Source of the DNA: Microglena sp. YARC
Taxonomy: Eukaryota; Chlorophyta; Chlorophyceae; Chlamydomonadales; Chlamydomonadaceae
DNA length: 64,000 bases
Reading direction: 5' to 3'
Assembly (NCBI GenBank): GCA_022414725.1
Contig: CM039466.1
Location: 14,312,832-14,376,831 of the forward strand
In this document: piece after piece, positions 43,849-57,953 of the stretch
How the letters are laid out: every line of letters begins with the position of its first letter
How positions within the stretch are numbered: position 1 is the stretch's first letter
Notes under the pieces: generated by a model
Told to the model about the DNA's origin: nothing
Databases searched by the model: none
Seen by the model: the letters and a program-made list of their open reading frames with translations, nothing else
Translations under genes and position numbers: made by a program

Positions 43849-46800
43849 GAGAGAGACAAGCCTGAGAGAGAGGGAGGGGGGGGGGGATGAGAAAAGGTAG
43901 ATGTGGGTGCTCAGAGGGGGTGTCCAGGGGGGGGAACCCTATAGCACAATCTACCATACGGAATGATGTAAAATCAAACTGTAATCACTAGTTTATACTC
44001 CCTGGCCCTCCCCTTCAGATAGCTTCTAGCTGCATTGAATTTCAGAATGCGATTCTCATCAACTTTGAACTCATAATATAGAGCTATCTTAAGGGAGGAA
44101 GGCCAGAAAAGGAACAAGAGAGGGGCGGTGGTGGGGGGGGGGGGTGATAGAAGTTCGAATGGTGGGTGGCGTGGGTAAGGGGGACTGTAGCACAATCTAC
44201 CCATACTGAATGTTGTACAATAATCTAACTTTAATCACTAATTGTAAGTCCCTGCCTGTGCCTGCCCCCCCCCACCCCCAGCCCTCATCAAATAGCTCTA
44301 GCTGTATTGAATTCCGAAAGCGATTCTCATCACACTTTAGGACTCATTTACAGTTTAGATGCTTAATTTAAGGTGGAGTGCATGAAGAGGTGCAGCTGCC
44401 TTGTGGGTGGGTAGGGGGAGAATCGTAAAGCACAATCTACCAGACTGAATGTGTGTTGGCACCTAACTAGTAATCACTAGTTATAGTCCCTGCCCCCCCC
44501 CCCCCCCCCCCCCCCCCCAGATAGCTTTAGCTGGTATATGAATTTCAGATTAATGCGATTTCATCGCACTTTTGAACTCATATACAGCTTGGAAGCTTTC
44601 TGAAGGAGGGGAAAGCCCAGGGAGGAGAGATACCTACTGTAACAATCATACATGTCTTGATAACAAGGAGGTTGGGCAAGGTCCATTGGCGTCAGTAGGC
44701 TACCCTGGAATGTATAACCCGTACCATACATATCAACCAACCGAAGAATAATTGCTGTTGTAGCACCACAGCATGTTGCCACAGACTCATATCACAGGCC
44801 AACTAACATCATCCGACACATTTTAATGAGTACCATGAATGAGTGAGAGGTGATGGTGGTGTTAGGTGGCTTGGGTGGGTTGAGGAGGTGAGGTGAGAAG
44901 ATGGGTGGGGGGGCGGGAGAGTGGGATGATGATTGGCTGGTGGTGGGTGGGTGGGTGAGAAGATGGGAGTGGGGGTGGGTGGGGGGGGATGAGAGAGTGA
45001 TGGTGTGGTGGTGGATGATGGGATGAAGCAGCCTGGGTGGGTGGGTGGTGATGAGGGTGATGGTGGTGGGTGGGGGATGAGAGAGGTTTTATGGTGGGGG
45101 TGGCTGGGTACTGTTGTTCACTCTACCATTACTGCACTGTAGTACACTCCTAACTTTTAATCACTGAAGTAGTCCCTGGCCCTCCCCCCCCCTCAGATAG
45201 CTTCTAGCTGTATATGAAATTCAGAATGCGATTTTCAATCGCACTTGAACTCATTTACAGCTGAGCTTTCTGAAGGGGTGAACAACTAGCCGAGAGCGAG
45301 GAGGTGCTCTCTGTGATTAATCCATTTAGCAATGTTCTTTGATTATTGGAGGTTTTGAGCAAAGTCCTTGTGTTGCGTAGTAGCCCCCCTGGACTATTTA
45401 ACATTACATACACTAAACTGGGAATAATTACTGGTTGTTAGCATCACAGCATGTCGCAACAAAACTCACATCATCAAGCACAAATATCATACAATTTAAT
45501 ATGTAGGTTAATCATAGATGGTGAGTACAGCCTGGTGGTGGTGGTGGTGGTGGTTGGCTGTGTGTGTGGGGGGGATGGAGAAGGTGAATGGTGGTGGTGT
45601 GTGTGTGGGGCGGAGCATGAGAGAGTGATGGTGGTGGCGTGGTGATGAGGGATGAGTAATTTAACAATCTACCGTTAACTGAATGTTGTAACAATCTAAC
45701 TTTAATTACCAGTTGCAGTCCCTGGCCCTCCCCCTTAAGATAGCTCTAGCTGTATATAAATTCCAAAATGTGATTTTCATCGCACCTTTGAACTCATACA
45801 CAGCACAAGAGCTATTTGAAGGGGGGAAGGCCAGGGAGGGGATGAGAGAGGTGCTGGTGGGTGGGTGAGGGGGGAATTGAAGTAAATACCACTACTTACT
45901 GTTATAGCAATCTAACTTTTATCACTAGTAGTAGTTTCCTGCCCCCCCCCCCTCCCCTACCTCCTCAGATAGGCTCTAGGCTGGCATATGAAATTCAGAA
46001 TTGCGATTTTCCATCCGCACTTTGAATTCTCGTTAACAGCTGGAGCTTTCTGAAGGGAGGAAAGGCCAGGGGGGGGGAGTACTCCCTTGTTAATCTTTAC
46101 ATGTTCTTGTTATTGGAGTTGGGCCAAGTTCCTTGCGCTAGTAGGATCTACCCTGGACTATTAACATAATACAATCAATCAAATAAACTAATTTGCTGTT
46201 GTAGTCCACAGCATGTTGGCACACTACTACATGCATCAAGCACTGATATAGACAAGCTGATTGCATGGGTACACCTGAGAATGGGTAAGCAGAGCGTTGA
46301 CTGGTGGGTGGGTGAGAGGGGTGGGGTGGGGTGGGGGTGGGGGAGCATAGGCTGAGCGGTCCGGGGGCTGTGAGGGGGAAATGTAGGTACACTATACCAT
46401 AACTGAATGTTGTACAATGTAACTTTTATCACTAGGTTGTATCCCCTCCCCCCAGAGCTCTAGCTGCTTATGAAATCCAGAAATGCCGATTTTCATCGCA
46501 CTTTGAACTCATATACAGCTAGAGCTTCTTCTGATGGGGGATAGGCCAGGGAAGGGAGTCCTCCTGTTAATCTATACATAGTTTCTTAGATTATTGGAGG
46601 TTGGGCAAGTCCCTTGTGCCTAGTAAGGCTACCCCAGGACTGGTACAACATACACTACAAACGAATAAATGCTGTTTGTATGCAGCACAGCATTTGTTCG
46701 CCACATAATGACAGCACCAAGCACTAATATCCATGCAAGTAATTAAAGAGTCAACATGAGACTAGGTGAGACGAGGAGATGGTGGGTGGTTGGGGTATTG

Positions 46801-46947
46801 TGTTCACATGGTATAATCTAACTTTAATCACTAGTCTGTAAGTTCCTAGCCCTCCCCCCCCCCACCCTCCCCTCACTTGCTCAGAATAGCTCTGCTTATA
46901 TGAATTCAAAATGTGTTCTCATCGCACTTTGAACTAAATCTCTCTCA
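43200..46947. repeat. Irregular satellite-like array with a palindromic core
   Basis: About ten copies (cores near 43477, 43693, 44015, 44288, 44520, 45198, 45738, 45966, 46455, 46885) of a block with ACAATCTAACTTTAATCAC, a C-run, AGATAGCTCTAGCTG, GCGATTCTCATCGCACTTTG and CAGCTAGAGCTATCT. The AGCTCTAGCTG/CAGCTAGAGCT pair forms an approximately 85-bp hairpin. Copies differ by many one-base indels, suggesting uncorrected long-read sequence. Some units carry R1-like words. The array ends at the gap. Confidence 0.75.
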
Positions 46948-47947
46948 NNNNNNNNNNNNNNNNNNNNNNNNNNNNNNNNNNNNNNNNNNNNNNNNNNNNN
47001 NNNNNNNNNNNNNNNNNNNNNNNNNNNNNNNNNNNNNNNNNNNNNNNNNNNNNNNNNNNNNNNNNNNNNNNNNNNNNNNNNNNNNNNNNNNNNNNNNNNN
47101 NNNNNNNNNNNNNNNNNNNNNNNNNNNNNNNNNNNNNNNNNNNNNNNNNNNNNNNNNNNNNNNNNNNNNNNNNNNNNNNNNNNNNNNNNNNNNNNNNNNN
47201 NNNNNNNNNNNNNNNNNNNNNNNNNNNNNNNNNNNNNNNNNNNNNNNNNNNNNNNNNNNNNNNNNNNNNNNNNNNNNNNNNNNNNNNNNNNNNNNNNNNN
47301 NNNNNNNNNNNNNNNNNNNNNNNNNNNNNNNNNNNNNNNNNNNNNNNNNNNNNNNNNNNNNNNNNNNNNNNNNNNNNNNNNNNNNNNNNNNNNNNNNNNN
47401 NNNNNNNNNNNNNNNNNNNNNNNNNNNNNNNNNNNNNNNNNNNNNNNNNNNNNNNNNNNNNNNNNNNNNNNNNNNNNNNNNNNNNNNNNNNNNNNNNNNN
47501 NNNNNNNNNNNNNNNNNNNNNNNNNNNNNNNNNNNNNNNNNNNNNNNNNNNNNNNNNNNNNNNNNNNNNNNNNNNNNNNNNNNNNNNNNNNNNNNNNNNN
47601 NNNNNNNNNNNNNNNNNNNNNNNNNNNNNNNNNNNNNNNNNNNNNNNNNNNNNNNNNNNNNNNNNNNNNNNNNNNNNNNNNNNNNNNNNNNNNNNNNNNN
47701 NNNNNNNNNNNNNNNNNNNNNNNNNNNNNNNNNNNNNNNNNNNNNNNNNNNNNNNNNNNNNNNNNNNNNNNNNNNNNNNNNNNNNNNNNNNNNNNNNNNN
47801 NNNNNNNNNNNNNNNNNNNNNNNNNNNNNNNNNNNNNNNNNNNNNNNNNNNNNNNNNNNNNNNNNNNNNNNNNNNNNNNNNNNNNNNNNNNNNNNNNNNN
47901 NNNNNNNNNNNNNNNNNNNNNNNNNNNNNNNNNNNNNNNNNNNNNNN
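46948..47947. other. Assembly gap of exactly 1000 N
   Basis: A round-number N run; true size unknown. Sequence on the two sides is unrelated, so joining across it is uncertain. Confidence 0.99.
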
Positions 47948-48268
47948 CCGCTCCTTGCCCGGTGTTCTCTCCATGCGAAGAAATCGCTTCCCTCCACGTC
48001 CGCCTAGCCTGGCTGCCCTGCCGTTTTGGTTCTCTCCTCCACCCTCGCCAGCCTGTCCTTAGCTTAATGCACCCCCTCTTGGCGACATGCCAGCACCTTG
48101 GCCTGGCCCCCTTCGAGCCTGGGTTCTCCTTAAGGCCCCCCGCTTTTCCGAGGCCTGCCCTGGGGAGTGGAGGCAGCTGGCTTCTTGTCTTCCACCAGCA
48201 GGCAAAGAGGCAAGGCGGCAGCATCAGGAGACCGGAAGGCCAGGGGGAGAAGGCTTCATCACAACCAA
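47948..48268. other. GC-rich sequence downstream of the IBtk-like gene
   Basis: No recognised coding region; expected to hold the 3' UTR. Confidence 0.35.
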
Positions 48269-51200
48269 TCAGCATGCACAGATGCTCACCGTTGCATTTT
48301 TGCCATAAAACAGTTTGGCAATCTCTTGAATGGCCCGATCGTTCCAGTCTGGATGTTAGGCTAGGCTGGGTTCGGATCTGATTCGGTGCACTCCATGGGG
48401 TGTGGGGGGTGTGGGGGGGGCCAGAGCACGGGTCAGACTTACAGATCACAAAATAGCATCTGCACCAGATATGTCATTTATTTAGTGTGATACGGTGTTG
48501 TTATAATAAGTTTTGTCTGGATGAAATTGCAGTTGCTGGGGGCGGAGATGCTGATTCGGGTAAGCCACCTGGATGGGGAACAGGGCAGGGGTTGGTGAAA
48601 AATCACATATATCCACTTTGACATCAGATCATATCGGGTACATGCCCTGGCTTGGGTGGGGTAGGGTAGGGTAGGGTAGGGTAGGGTAGGAGTAGGGTAG
48701 GGGTAAGGGAGATGAGGGGGGGGGGGGCGGGGGGGGGGGGGGGAGAGCACTGGCAGGGTCAGGTACAAATCAAGTTATAAGCGTTTTGACAAGATATACT
48801 GTCATTTTAGTTTGGTAGGTTTATACTAGTTTTGTCTGGAGCTGTCGACACTTGCGAGCTGCTGGGGAACGATGCTGATGCGGGTGCATACCTGGGTGGG
48901 TGGGTGGGTGGGTGGGTGGGAGGTCACAGGCAAGGGAGGTCATGATCATTTTGGACATAAAATCTATCCATGTTGAAAGTTTGAGGGTGGTGGGTACAGA
49001 GAGGTTTCTATGTCTGGGTGTAACTCGCCAGCTGGCTAAGGGGCGGATAATGATCGGCAGCACACGTACCCGGGGGGCACAAGGCAGGGTTTTCTATTTG
49101 AAAAACTAATATTATTGTGACGGACTGTAATACATATTAGTTAGAATATTGGTTTTTTTAAAACACTAATATTAGTGGCCGTTCCCTAGCCATAAATGTC
49201 CAGGAGACTGTTGTTATGTATTAATAGCTGACTCGCTTGGCAATTGTAGTGTAATCACTGACGCATCATGAATTCATAAATGAAGGAGCTCCCACTAACT
49301 GGGTAGTAAGACTGGTAAGGAAGTTACGTTGACAGTGTGGCAGCAGTGAATTTTTTTTTCACCAACCTGAAAGATGGTTTTTTTCTAGCTGCATGGTTCT
49401 AGGCCCTCACTCCAGGGCCACCACAGCGTTTTAGTGTTGTTTTTAGCATTTATGGTAGCTTTTGGGAGGGCATTTGATGGCCAAAATAAAAATATTTTTT
49501 TTCCCTTTTTCAAATATTCGAGGGACAATTTCTCCAAAACGGGGTCAAAAACTAGCGATCGCTATGTATAGCGGAAAACAATATCTGGTGGTGCCGTTGC
49601 CACTGATTATCTCCCTAGGCAAGTAGGATAATGCACTTGTAATTGCCTTCTATTATTTTGCATGGAATGTAAACTAAATGTACTGCAGCTGCTGGGGAGA
49701 TCTGGAATCGCGGTGCATACCTAATGGACACAGGCAGTTTTTCACCTTCTAAGTTCACACCACCACCGCTACACGAGAACATTCCTTTCTGGATCTTTGG
49801 TACTCCGCTCACAAACACAACCCCAGCCCACCGCCTCACCCTCATCCCAACCAACTCAAAGAGACTCACCAACTTATTGCCACTATCAGGAAAGGCTGGA
49901 GCCATAAAACATGGGATGAACCTGAGGTGATAGCTGTCACCTCGGCACCAGGCACCCCACCACCACCACCGCCACCTTCCCCTTCTATAGCTATGGTAAA
50001 ACGCTGCGCAAGCCCAAACCCCCAGGCCCCCCCCCACCCCCCCCTACCCCACCTCCCAAGAGACTCACCACTCATTGCCAGTATCAAGGAGGGCTGTGGG
50101 CGCATCAAACCATGGTACTTGCCCTGAGGTGACAGCAGTCACCCCACCAGGCACCCACCACCGCCCACCCTCCCTTCCAATTTTGGTAACACGCTCGCAA
50201 GCCACCCCAGCTAATCCCGCACCTCCCAGAGAGACTCACCACTTATTTGCCAGTATCAGGAGGGCTGGAGCCATAAACATGGGATAACATAGCTGAGGGT
50301 GATGGCTGTCACCGCCAACCAGGCACACACACACCACCGCCACGCCTTTAACCCCTTCTATATTATTGGGTAACAACCGCTCGCGAAGCCAAACCCCAGC
50401 TCCCCCACCTCCCAAGAGAACTCACCAGCTTATTGCCAATTAATCAGGAGGGCTGGAGCCATTAACATGGGACAAAAATGCCTGAGGTGACAGCAGTCAC
50501 CCCACCAGCACCCCACCACCGCCACAACTTCCGCCTTCTATATCTTGGTAACAAGCTCGCTAAGCCAACACCAAAGCTCCACCTCTCCCCCCTTCCTAAG
50601 AGAACTCACCACTTGTTGCCACTATCAGGAGGGCTGGAGCCATACAACATGAGGACATAGCCTGAGGTGAGCACGCAGTAACACACCACCATAAAAGCCG
50701 CTACCTTCCCCATTCTGGAACTTGGTAACACCGCTCAGCGCAACCACCACCCAGGCCCACCACCCTCCCGCCCACTCCCCCCCACAGCTACTCCCCCTCG
50801 CCAAGGAACACTCACCACTTGTTGGCCACTATCAGAGGGCTGGAGCATACACATGAGAACGAGCCTGAAAGGTAACGGCAGTCACATCCCACCAGGCCAC
50901 CCAACCACCGCCGCTACCCTTCCCTTTCTGAAATTTTGTACAACCGCTCGCAAGCGCTGCTTGCTCTTCTTAGAATATCTTCAAGGTCATCGGGGTGGTG
51001 TAAAGGCTGTTGGTGCCCTTCCCTTGGGGTTTTGCGGAATGGCATTGCTGGAGGAGGGCGGTAGCCCACACCCTCGCGCCCCCACCCACCCCAGGGGAAA
51101 GGGCTTTGGACACAGGCGACGAGCCCGCCATATCCACTGGTTTCGAGACCGTGGGTTTAGCGCTGAAACCACAGAATGTCTCCGAGGAAGAGACGGAGCC

Positions 51201-54200
51201 GGCGCCCAAAGCTAGGTGGCTAGCTGGCTTAGCCTGGCCAAGGCCCCCCCAGCAGTGGCCTTGGGGCGCTGGCTGAAATGGAAGAACTTGCTAGCCCTCT
51301 CCCTTGTGCCGCCTCTTGCCCCCAGCAACCAAAACCAGCGGGAGTCATCCCCTCCCGAGGGATCTGAGGGTGTGGTGGGATCCTGGCCCACCGCCGAGCC
51401 AGGCGCTGGGTTGCTGCTGGAGGCATTAGTGGAGGCAACAGGCAGCCCCCCCCAAACCTGCTTGGGTGGCTGGGGTACCTTCTCCTTCACCTTCTCTACA
51501 GGGGGGGGTTGCCGCTTGTCTAGGACCCCGGCTAGGAATTGTGAACAGGGCGCCCCCCTTTCTGGCACCTGGCCCTTGGAAGGGGGGGCCGCTCAACCCC
51601 CCACCGCTTGTTGAACTGCTGGAGTTAGCCAGCATGGGCGGTACGGCGGATGCAGGGTGAGGGCCTGACCCCCTGTCGTTTGATCCATCTTTTGAAAGCC
51701 GACCATTTTCCAACTCAGCTCCAGCGGCAGCTGCAATGGGCCCAGTGACTACGCAGCTGGGGCCCGCATTGGTGGGGTCGAAGCCCACGATGGAGGGGGG
51801 CTGCGCCCCCCCTCCCAGATGCGCCAGGAGGGCGGGCTGGGCCTCCCCCATGGACATGGCCGAGCTCGAGGCTGCAGCAGCTAGCGCTGACATCTGCTCC
51901 TCATCTTGCTGCTTCTTCTTCTTGGCAGCCTTGGGCTTGCCACTGTTGGGCGTGCCACCCTGTCTGTGAGACTCGCTTCCTTGCCTGCCCTCTGACAGCT
52001 GGCGAGAGGAAGAGTCAGGGAGAGAGGATGCAGAGGGGTTGGCCACCACCCACTTGGCGGCTACCTCTTGAGCATGAGCCAGCATCTGGTTCACCTCCTC
52101 TAGTGGGGCGTTGGCTTCCAGGCCTATGCGGTTAGGGGCGGCGGGTGGGGTGCGGGTAGGGGGAAAGGTGTGGGTGAGGAGAGGGGGGTGAGGGGTGGGG
52201 TGGGGTAAAGGAGAGGGAGTGAGGGAGGGGTGGGTGTGTGTTGTGTGTGTGTGTTGTGTGTGTAGGTGGGGGGTGGGGGGGTGGTGGTGGGGGGGTGGTA
52301 GGGGGAAGGGGGAAGGGGGGAAGGCTAGTGAGGAGAGGGAGTAGAGGGGTGGTGTGGTGTGTTTTAAGTGTGGTGTGTGGGGTGGGGGTGGGGGTAGGGG
52401 GAAAGGTGAGAAACGAGAGAGTTGGGGTGGGGAGGAGAGGGAGTGAGGGGCGGGGTGGGGGGTGTAGTGGTGTGTGTGGGTGGGTGGGGGTGAGGGGGGA
52501 TAGGAGGAAGGCTAGTGAGGAGAGGTTAAGGGTAGGGTGGTGTGGTGTGGTGGGGGTAGGGAGTATGAGACATGCAGAGGGGGGTGGCAAGACCACCCCA
52601 CTTGGCGGCTACCTCTTGAGCATGAGCCAATCATCTGGTTCACCTCCTCTAGTGGGGCGTTGGCTTCAAGGGCCTATGCGGGTGGGGAAGGGTGGGTTTG
52701 CTTGGGTTTGGGTTGGTTTGGATTTCGGGAGAGGGGTCGGTTTTGTTTGTTTGGAGGAAGGGTTGGTTGGTTTGGGGAGGGTTGGTTGGTTTGGTTTGGG
52801 TGGGGTACGTGGGAGGTTGGTGAGGAGGGGGGGAAGATGGGGTGGGGTACTGGGTGTGTGAAGGTGAGGAGGGTGAGAGAGATCGAAAGTGAGGACTTCC
52901 GGTGATGACCCCCCCCCCCCCCCTCCTCCACAATACGCACCCCAAGCCACACAAATAATACACCATGCCACCAGCCCACCCACCTGCAATGCTTCCAGTA
53001 CAGGGAGCCTCTTACCCACCCACCCACCTATCACACGCAACACTACAGCACGGGCTCTCACTCTGCAAATGGCTTCCAGTACAGGGAGCCTCTTACCCCA
53101 CCCACCCACTATCCAAACACAGCAGCACGGACCTCTCACCTGCAATGCTTTCCAGTACAGGGAGCCTGTATACCACAAAACAGGACCACCACCCACCTAT
53201 CACAACGAACACACAGCACGGGCCTCTCACTCTGCAAATGCTTCCAGTACAGGGAGCCTCTTACCCACCCACCGCACCACCTATCTTATCGACACACAGC
53301 ACGGCCTCTCACACTGCAAATGCTTCCAGTACAGGGAGCCTCTTACCCACCCACCCACCTATCATTCGAACACACAGCACGGGCCTCTCACCTGCAATGC
53401 TTCCAGTACAGGGAGCCTCTTACCCACCCACCCACCTACATATCACACACACACCAGCACGGGCCTCTCACCTGCAATGCTTCCAGTACAGGGAAGCCTC
53501 TTACCCACGGTACCACCCAACCCCCTCTCAAAACCCCACACACATACCAAGACAAACAGCACCGGCCCTCCTACCCTGAAACGGCCTCCAATAGAGGAAG
53601 CCTCTGCCAGAAGCCATGCCAAACACACCCACACAAGAAACACATTCAGCTGGCGGTACGCATATCCACCACCCACCCTCAGCCCACCCACAGCAACCAG
53701 CCTCCACCTGCAGCGCCTCCAATAGAGGGAGACCCCAGCCCCAACTTTGCCAATACACACCCACACACCACATTTTACACCCATACCCCACACCCATCAC
53801 GCACACACACGCAATATACACAGACCCCCACACACATAGCACCGGCCTCCTACCTGTAACGCCCTCCAATAAAGGGAGCCTCTGCCAGCTTTGCCGATAC
53901 ACATACACATTCATACATATCCACCCACCCACCCTCCCACACACCTATCACACACACACACGCATATACACAGACCCCCACACCCACATTCACACACATA
54001 TTGACATACCCACACCCACCCACCCACCTATCACACACACACAGCACCGGCCTCCCACCTGCAACGCCTCCAATAGAGGGAGCCTCTGCCCAGCTTTGCC
54101 GATACACATAAACATTCATACATATCCACCCACCCACCCTCCCACACACACACACGCATATACACGGACCCCCACACCCACATTCACACACATATTGACA

Positions 54201-57200
54201 TACCCACTCCCACCCCCACACCCATCACACACACTCGCATATACACAGACACCCACACCCACACCCACAGACACAGTCACACACACATATACATACCCAC
54301 ACTCACCCACACACCTATCACACACACACGCATATACACAGACCCCCACACCCACACCCACAATCACACACATATCTACATACCCACACCCACCCACCCA
54401 CCTATCACACACACACAGCACGGGCCTCCCACCTCAACGCCTCCAATAGAGGGAGCCTCTGCCCAGCTTTGCCAATACACACCCCCATTCACACATATCC
54501 ACCCACCCACCCTCCCCACACACCTCACACATACACACGCATATACACGGACCCCCACACCCACATTCACACACATATATACATACCCACTCCCACCCCC
54601 ACACCCATCACACACACTCGCATATACACAGACACCCACACCCACACCCACAGACACAGTCACACACACATATACATACCCACACTCACCCACACACCTA
54701 TCACACACACACGCATATACACAGACCCCCACACCCACACCCACAATCACACACATATCTACATACCCACACCCACCCACCCACCTATCACACACACAGC
54801 ACGGGCCTCCCACCTCAACACCTCCAATAGAGGGAGCCTCTGCTCCAGCTTTGCCAATACACACCCCCATTCACACATATCCACCCACCCACCCTCCCAC
54901 ACACCTATCACACACACACGCATATACACAGACCCCCAAACCCACATTCACACACACATATATACATACCCACACCCACCCACACACCTATCACACAAAC
55001 ACGCATATACACGGAACCCCACACCCACACACACAGCACGGGCCTCTCACCTGCAACGCCTCTAATAGAGGAAGCCTCTGCCCCAGCTTTGCCAATGCAC
55101 ACCCACACACAGTCACCCACATATCTACATACCCACACACCTATCACACAGACACAAATATGCACTGATCCCCACCCACCCACCTATCACACAGCACCGG
55201 CCTCCTACCTGCAGCGCCTCCAATAGAGGAAGCCTCTGCCCCAACTTCGCCATCTGCTGCATGTCTAGTGCAACACCACCATCATGCACCGCAGACAGCG
55301 CTGCGATCTGTTGCAGCTTCTTGCGAATGTTCCGAGCCATGCGGCTTGACTCCTCCTCAGCCTCCACGGCGGCCTGCCCCTGCGAGCTCCGAAACACATG
55401 CCCCGAGGCAGGCATGGTTTCGGGGATGGTTTCGGAGATGGAGTGGGCAGTGTGGTAGAGGGCGGCGGGGGTGTGACCGATGGCACCGAGGGCAGCAGCT
55501 GCTGCGTGCTCTAACGCCATCACCTGAGCTCCAACCTGGATGGGTGGGTGGGGTAGTTTTGGTGGGTGTTGGTGCGGTTGTGGGGGTGTAGGTGTGGTTG
55601 TGGGGGTGTGACCGATGGCACCAAGGGCAGCAGCTGCTGCGTGCTCTAACGCCATCTCCTGAGCACCAACTTGGATGGGTGGGTGGGGTAGTTTTGGTGG
55701 GTGTGGGTGTGGGTGTGGGTGCAGATGTGGGTGTGTAGGTGTGGTTGTGGAGGTGTGACCAATGACACTGAGGGCAGCAGCTGCTGCGTGCTCTAACGCC
55801 ATCACCTGAGCTCCAACTTGGATGGGTGGGTGGGGTAGTTTTGGTGGGTGTGGGTGTGTAGGTGTGGTTGTGGAGGTGTGACCGATGACACTGAGGGCAG
55901 CAGCTGCTGCGTGCTCTAACGCCACCACCTGAGCATCAACCTGGATGGGTGGGTGGGGTAGTTTTGGTGGGTGTGGGTGCGGTTGCGGGTGTGTAGGTGT
56001 GGTTGTGGAGGTGTGACCGATGACACCGAGGGCAGAAGCTGCTGCGTACTCTAACGCCATAGCCTTGGCACCAATCTGGATAGGTGGGTGGGGTAGTTTT
56101 GGTGGGTGTGGGTGCGGTTGTGGGTGTGTAGTTTTGAGTGTAGGTGTTGAGGTATGATCAATGACAAACGGTTGGTGTGTAGATGTGACCAATAGCACCT
56201 TGGGCAGCATGCTGAGATGATGATTTAATAATATTGTAGAATTAAATTATCACTGTGGCACGAACTCAGGGCCCCCGTCGGTTAAACGATTGTTTGGGGC
56301 TCAGTTGATCAGTGCTTTTTCTTTTTAAGCCCTTCCTATACGGTTGGGCAAGTCCCTTTAGCCTATTTGGCCTACCCCTGGACTGTAACATACAAGGTGT
56401 GTAGATGTGACCAATAGCACCTTGGACAGCAACTGCTGCGTGCTCTAGCAGGGCGTTGGCTTCGAGACCCTGAACAGGTGGGGAGGGTTGGGTTAGCTCG
56501 GATTGGGTTGGGTTGGGTTCGGTTGGGGGGCTTGGGGAGCTTGGGTTGGGTTAGGTTTGGTTGGGGGGCTTGGGTTGGGTTAGCTTGGGTTGGGTTGGGT
56601 TAGCTTGGTAAAGCTTGGTTTGGGGGGCATGAGGGCAGTGATGTTTGAGTTAATTTAGTTTTTGTGGGGGTGTCAGCTTGTTAGTGATATCGGTACCCCC
56701 CAGCCATGGATCCCCATCCCAACTGCAGATGTACCTGCGGCGCCAGCCTGTCAGTAATATCAGTGCCCCTCAGCCATGGTACCCCATCCCAACTAGAGAC
56801 ATACCTGTGGTGCCAGCCTGTCAGTGATATCGGTGCCCCCAAGCCATGGACCCCCATCCCAACTAGAGACATACCTGTGGTGCCAGCCTGTCAGCGATAT
56901 CGGTGCCCCCCAGCCATGCGGCCGCACATGTGGGACGGCGTCCAGGCTGGAGCTTACTCAGCGGCTTCCGCTTCCGCCGTGACTCTGCTGAGTACTGGAC
57001 TGGAGGCGAGCCGCCAGCTATGTCCATCATGGGTGACCTGGCGAGGTCCAGGGCCTCTTCAGCAGGGAGGCCGTCGCCACCAACAGCGGGGAAGCGCTCC
57101 CCGCGCAAGAGCATCATCTGTTGGGGTACAAGGTAGGTTTGGGTTGGCACATTGCGTTGTGTTGTATTGTTGGTGCGTCGTGGGTGCGTTGTGCGTTGTT

Positions 57201-57922
57201 GATGTGTTGTGCTGCATGGAGTGGCGTCCACACCCATCAGCAGAGAGGGGGGCCCTCGGCATCCACAGCGGGGAAGCGCTCAATGCGCAAGAGCATCATC
57301 TGTTGGGGTGAAAGGTAGGTTTGGGTTGGCGCATTGCGTTGTGTTGTATTGTTGGTGCGTAGTGCGTTGTTGATGTGGTGTCCACACCCATCAGCAGAGA
57401 GGGAGGCCCTCGGCATCGACAGTGGGAAAGCGCTCGCCGCGCAAGAGCATCATTTGTGGGGGTAAGAGTGGTGGTGCCATGTCAGTGGTGTGGTGTGTCA
57501 GTGGTGTGACAGTGGAGTGACAGTGGTGTTGTCATGTGAGTGGAAGGAGCATCATCTGTTGGGGTGCAAGGTAGGTTTGGGTTGGCGCATTGCGTTGTGT
57601 TGTATTGTTGGTGCGTCGTGGGTGCGTTGTGCGTTGTTGATGTGATGTGCTGTGTGGAGTGGTGTCCACACGCATGAGCAGAGAGGGAGGCCCTCGGCAT
57701 CACCAGGATGGAGGCGCTCACCGCACAGGAGCATCATCTGTGGGGGAAAGAGTTAGTTTCGGTTGGCGCATTGTGAAGTGCTGTATTGTTGGTGCGTCGT
57801 GGGTGCGATGTGCGTTGTTGATGTGATGTGCTGTGAGGAGTGGTGTCCACACGCATGAGCAGAGAGGGAGCCCCCCACCCACCCACCCACTCACACCCCC
57901 ACACACTGCCATGGGTATGCCC

Positions 57923-57953
<31 letters not shown>

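Noticed and set aside
46896..48449. Long open frames spanning the gap
   Set aside because: They consist of N bases read as unknown residues.
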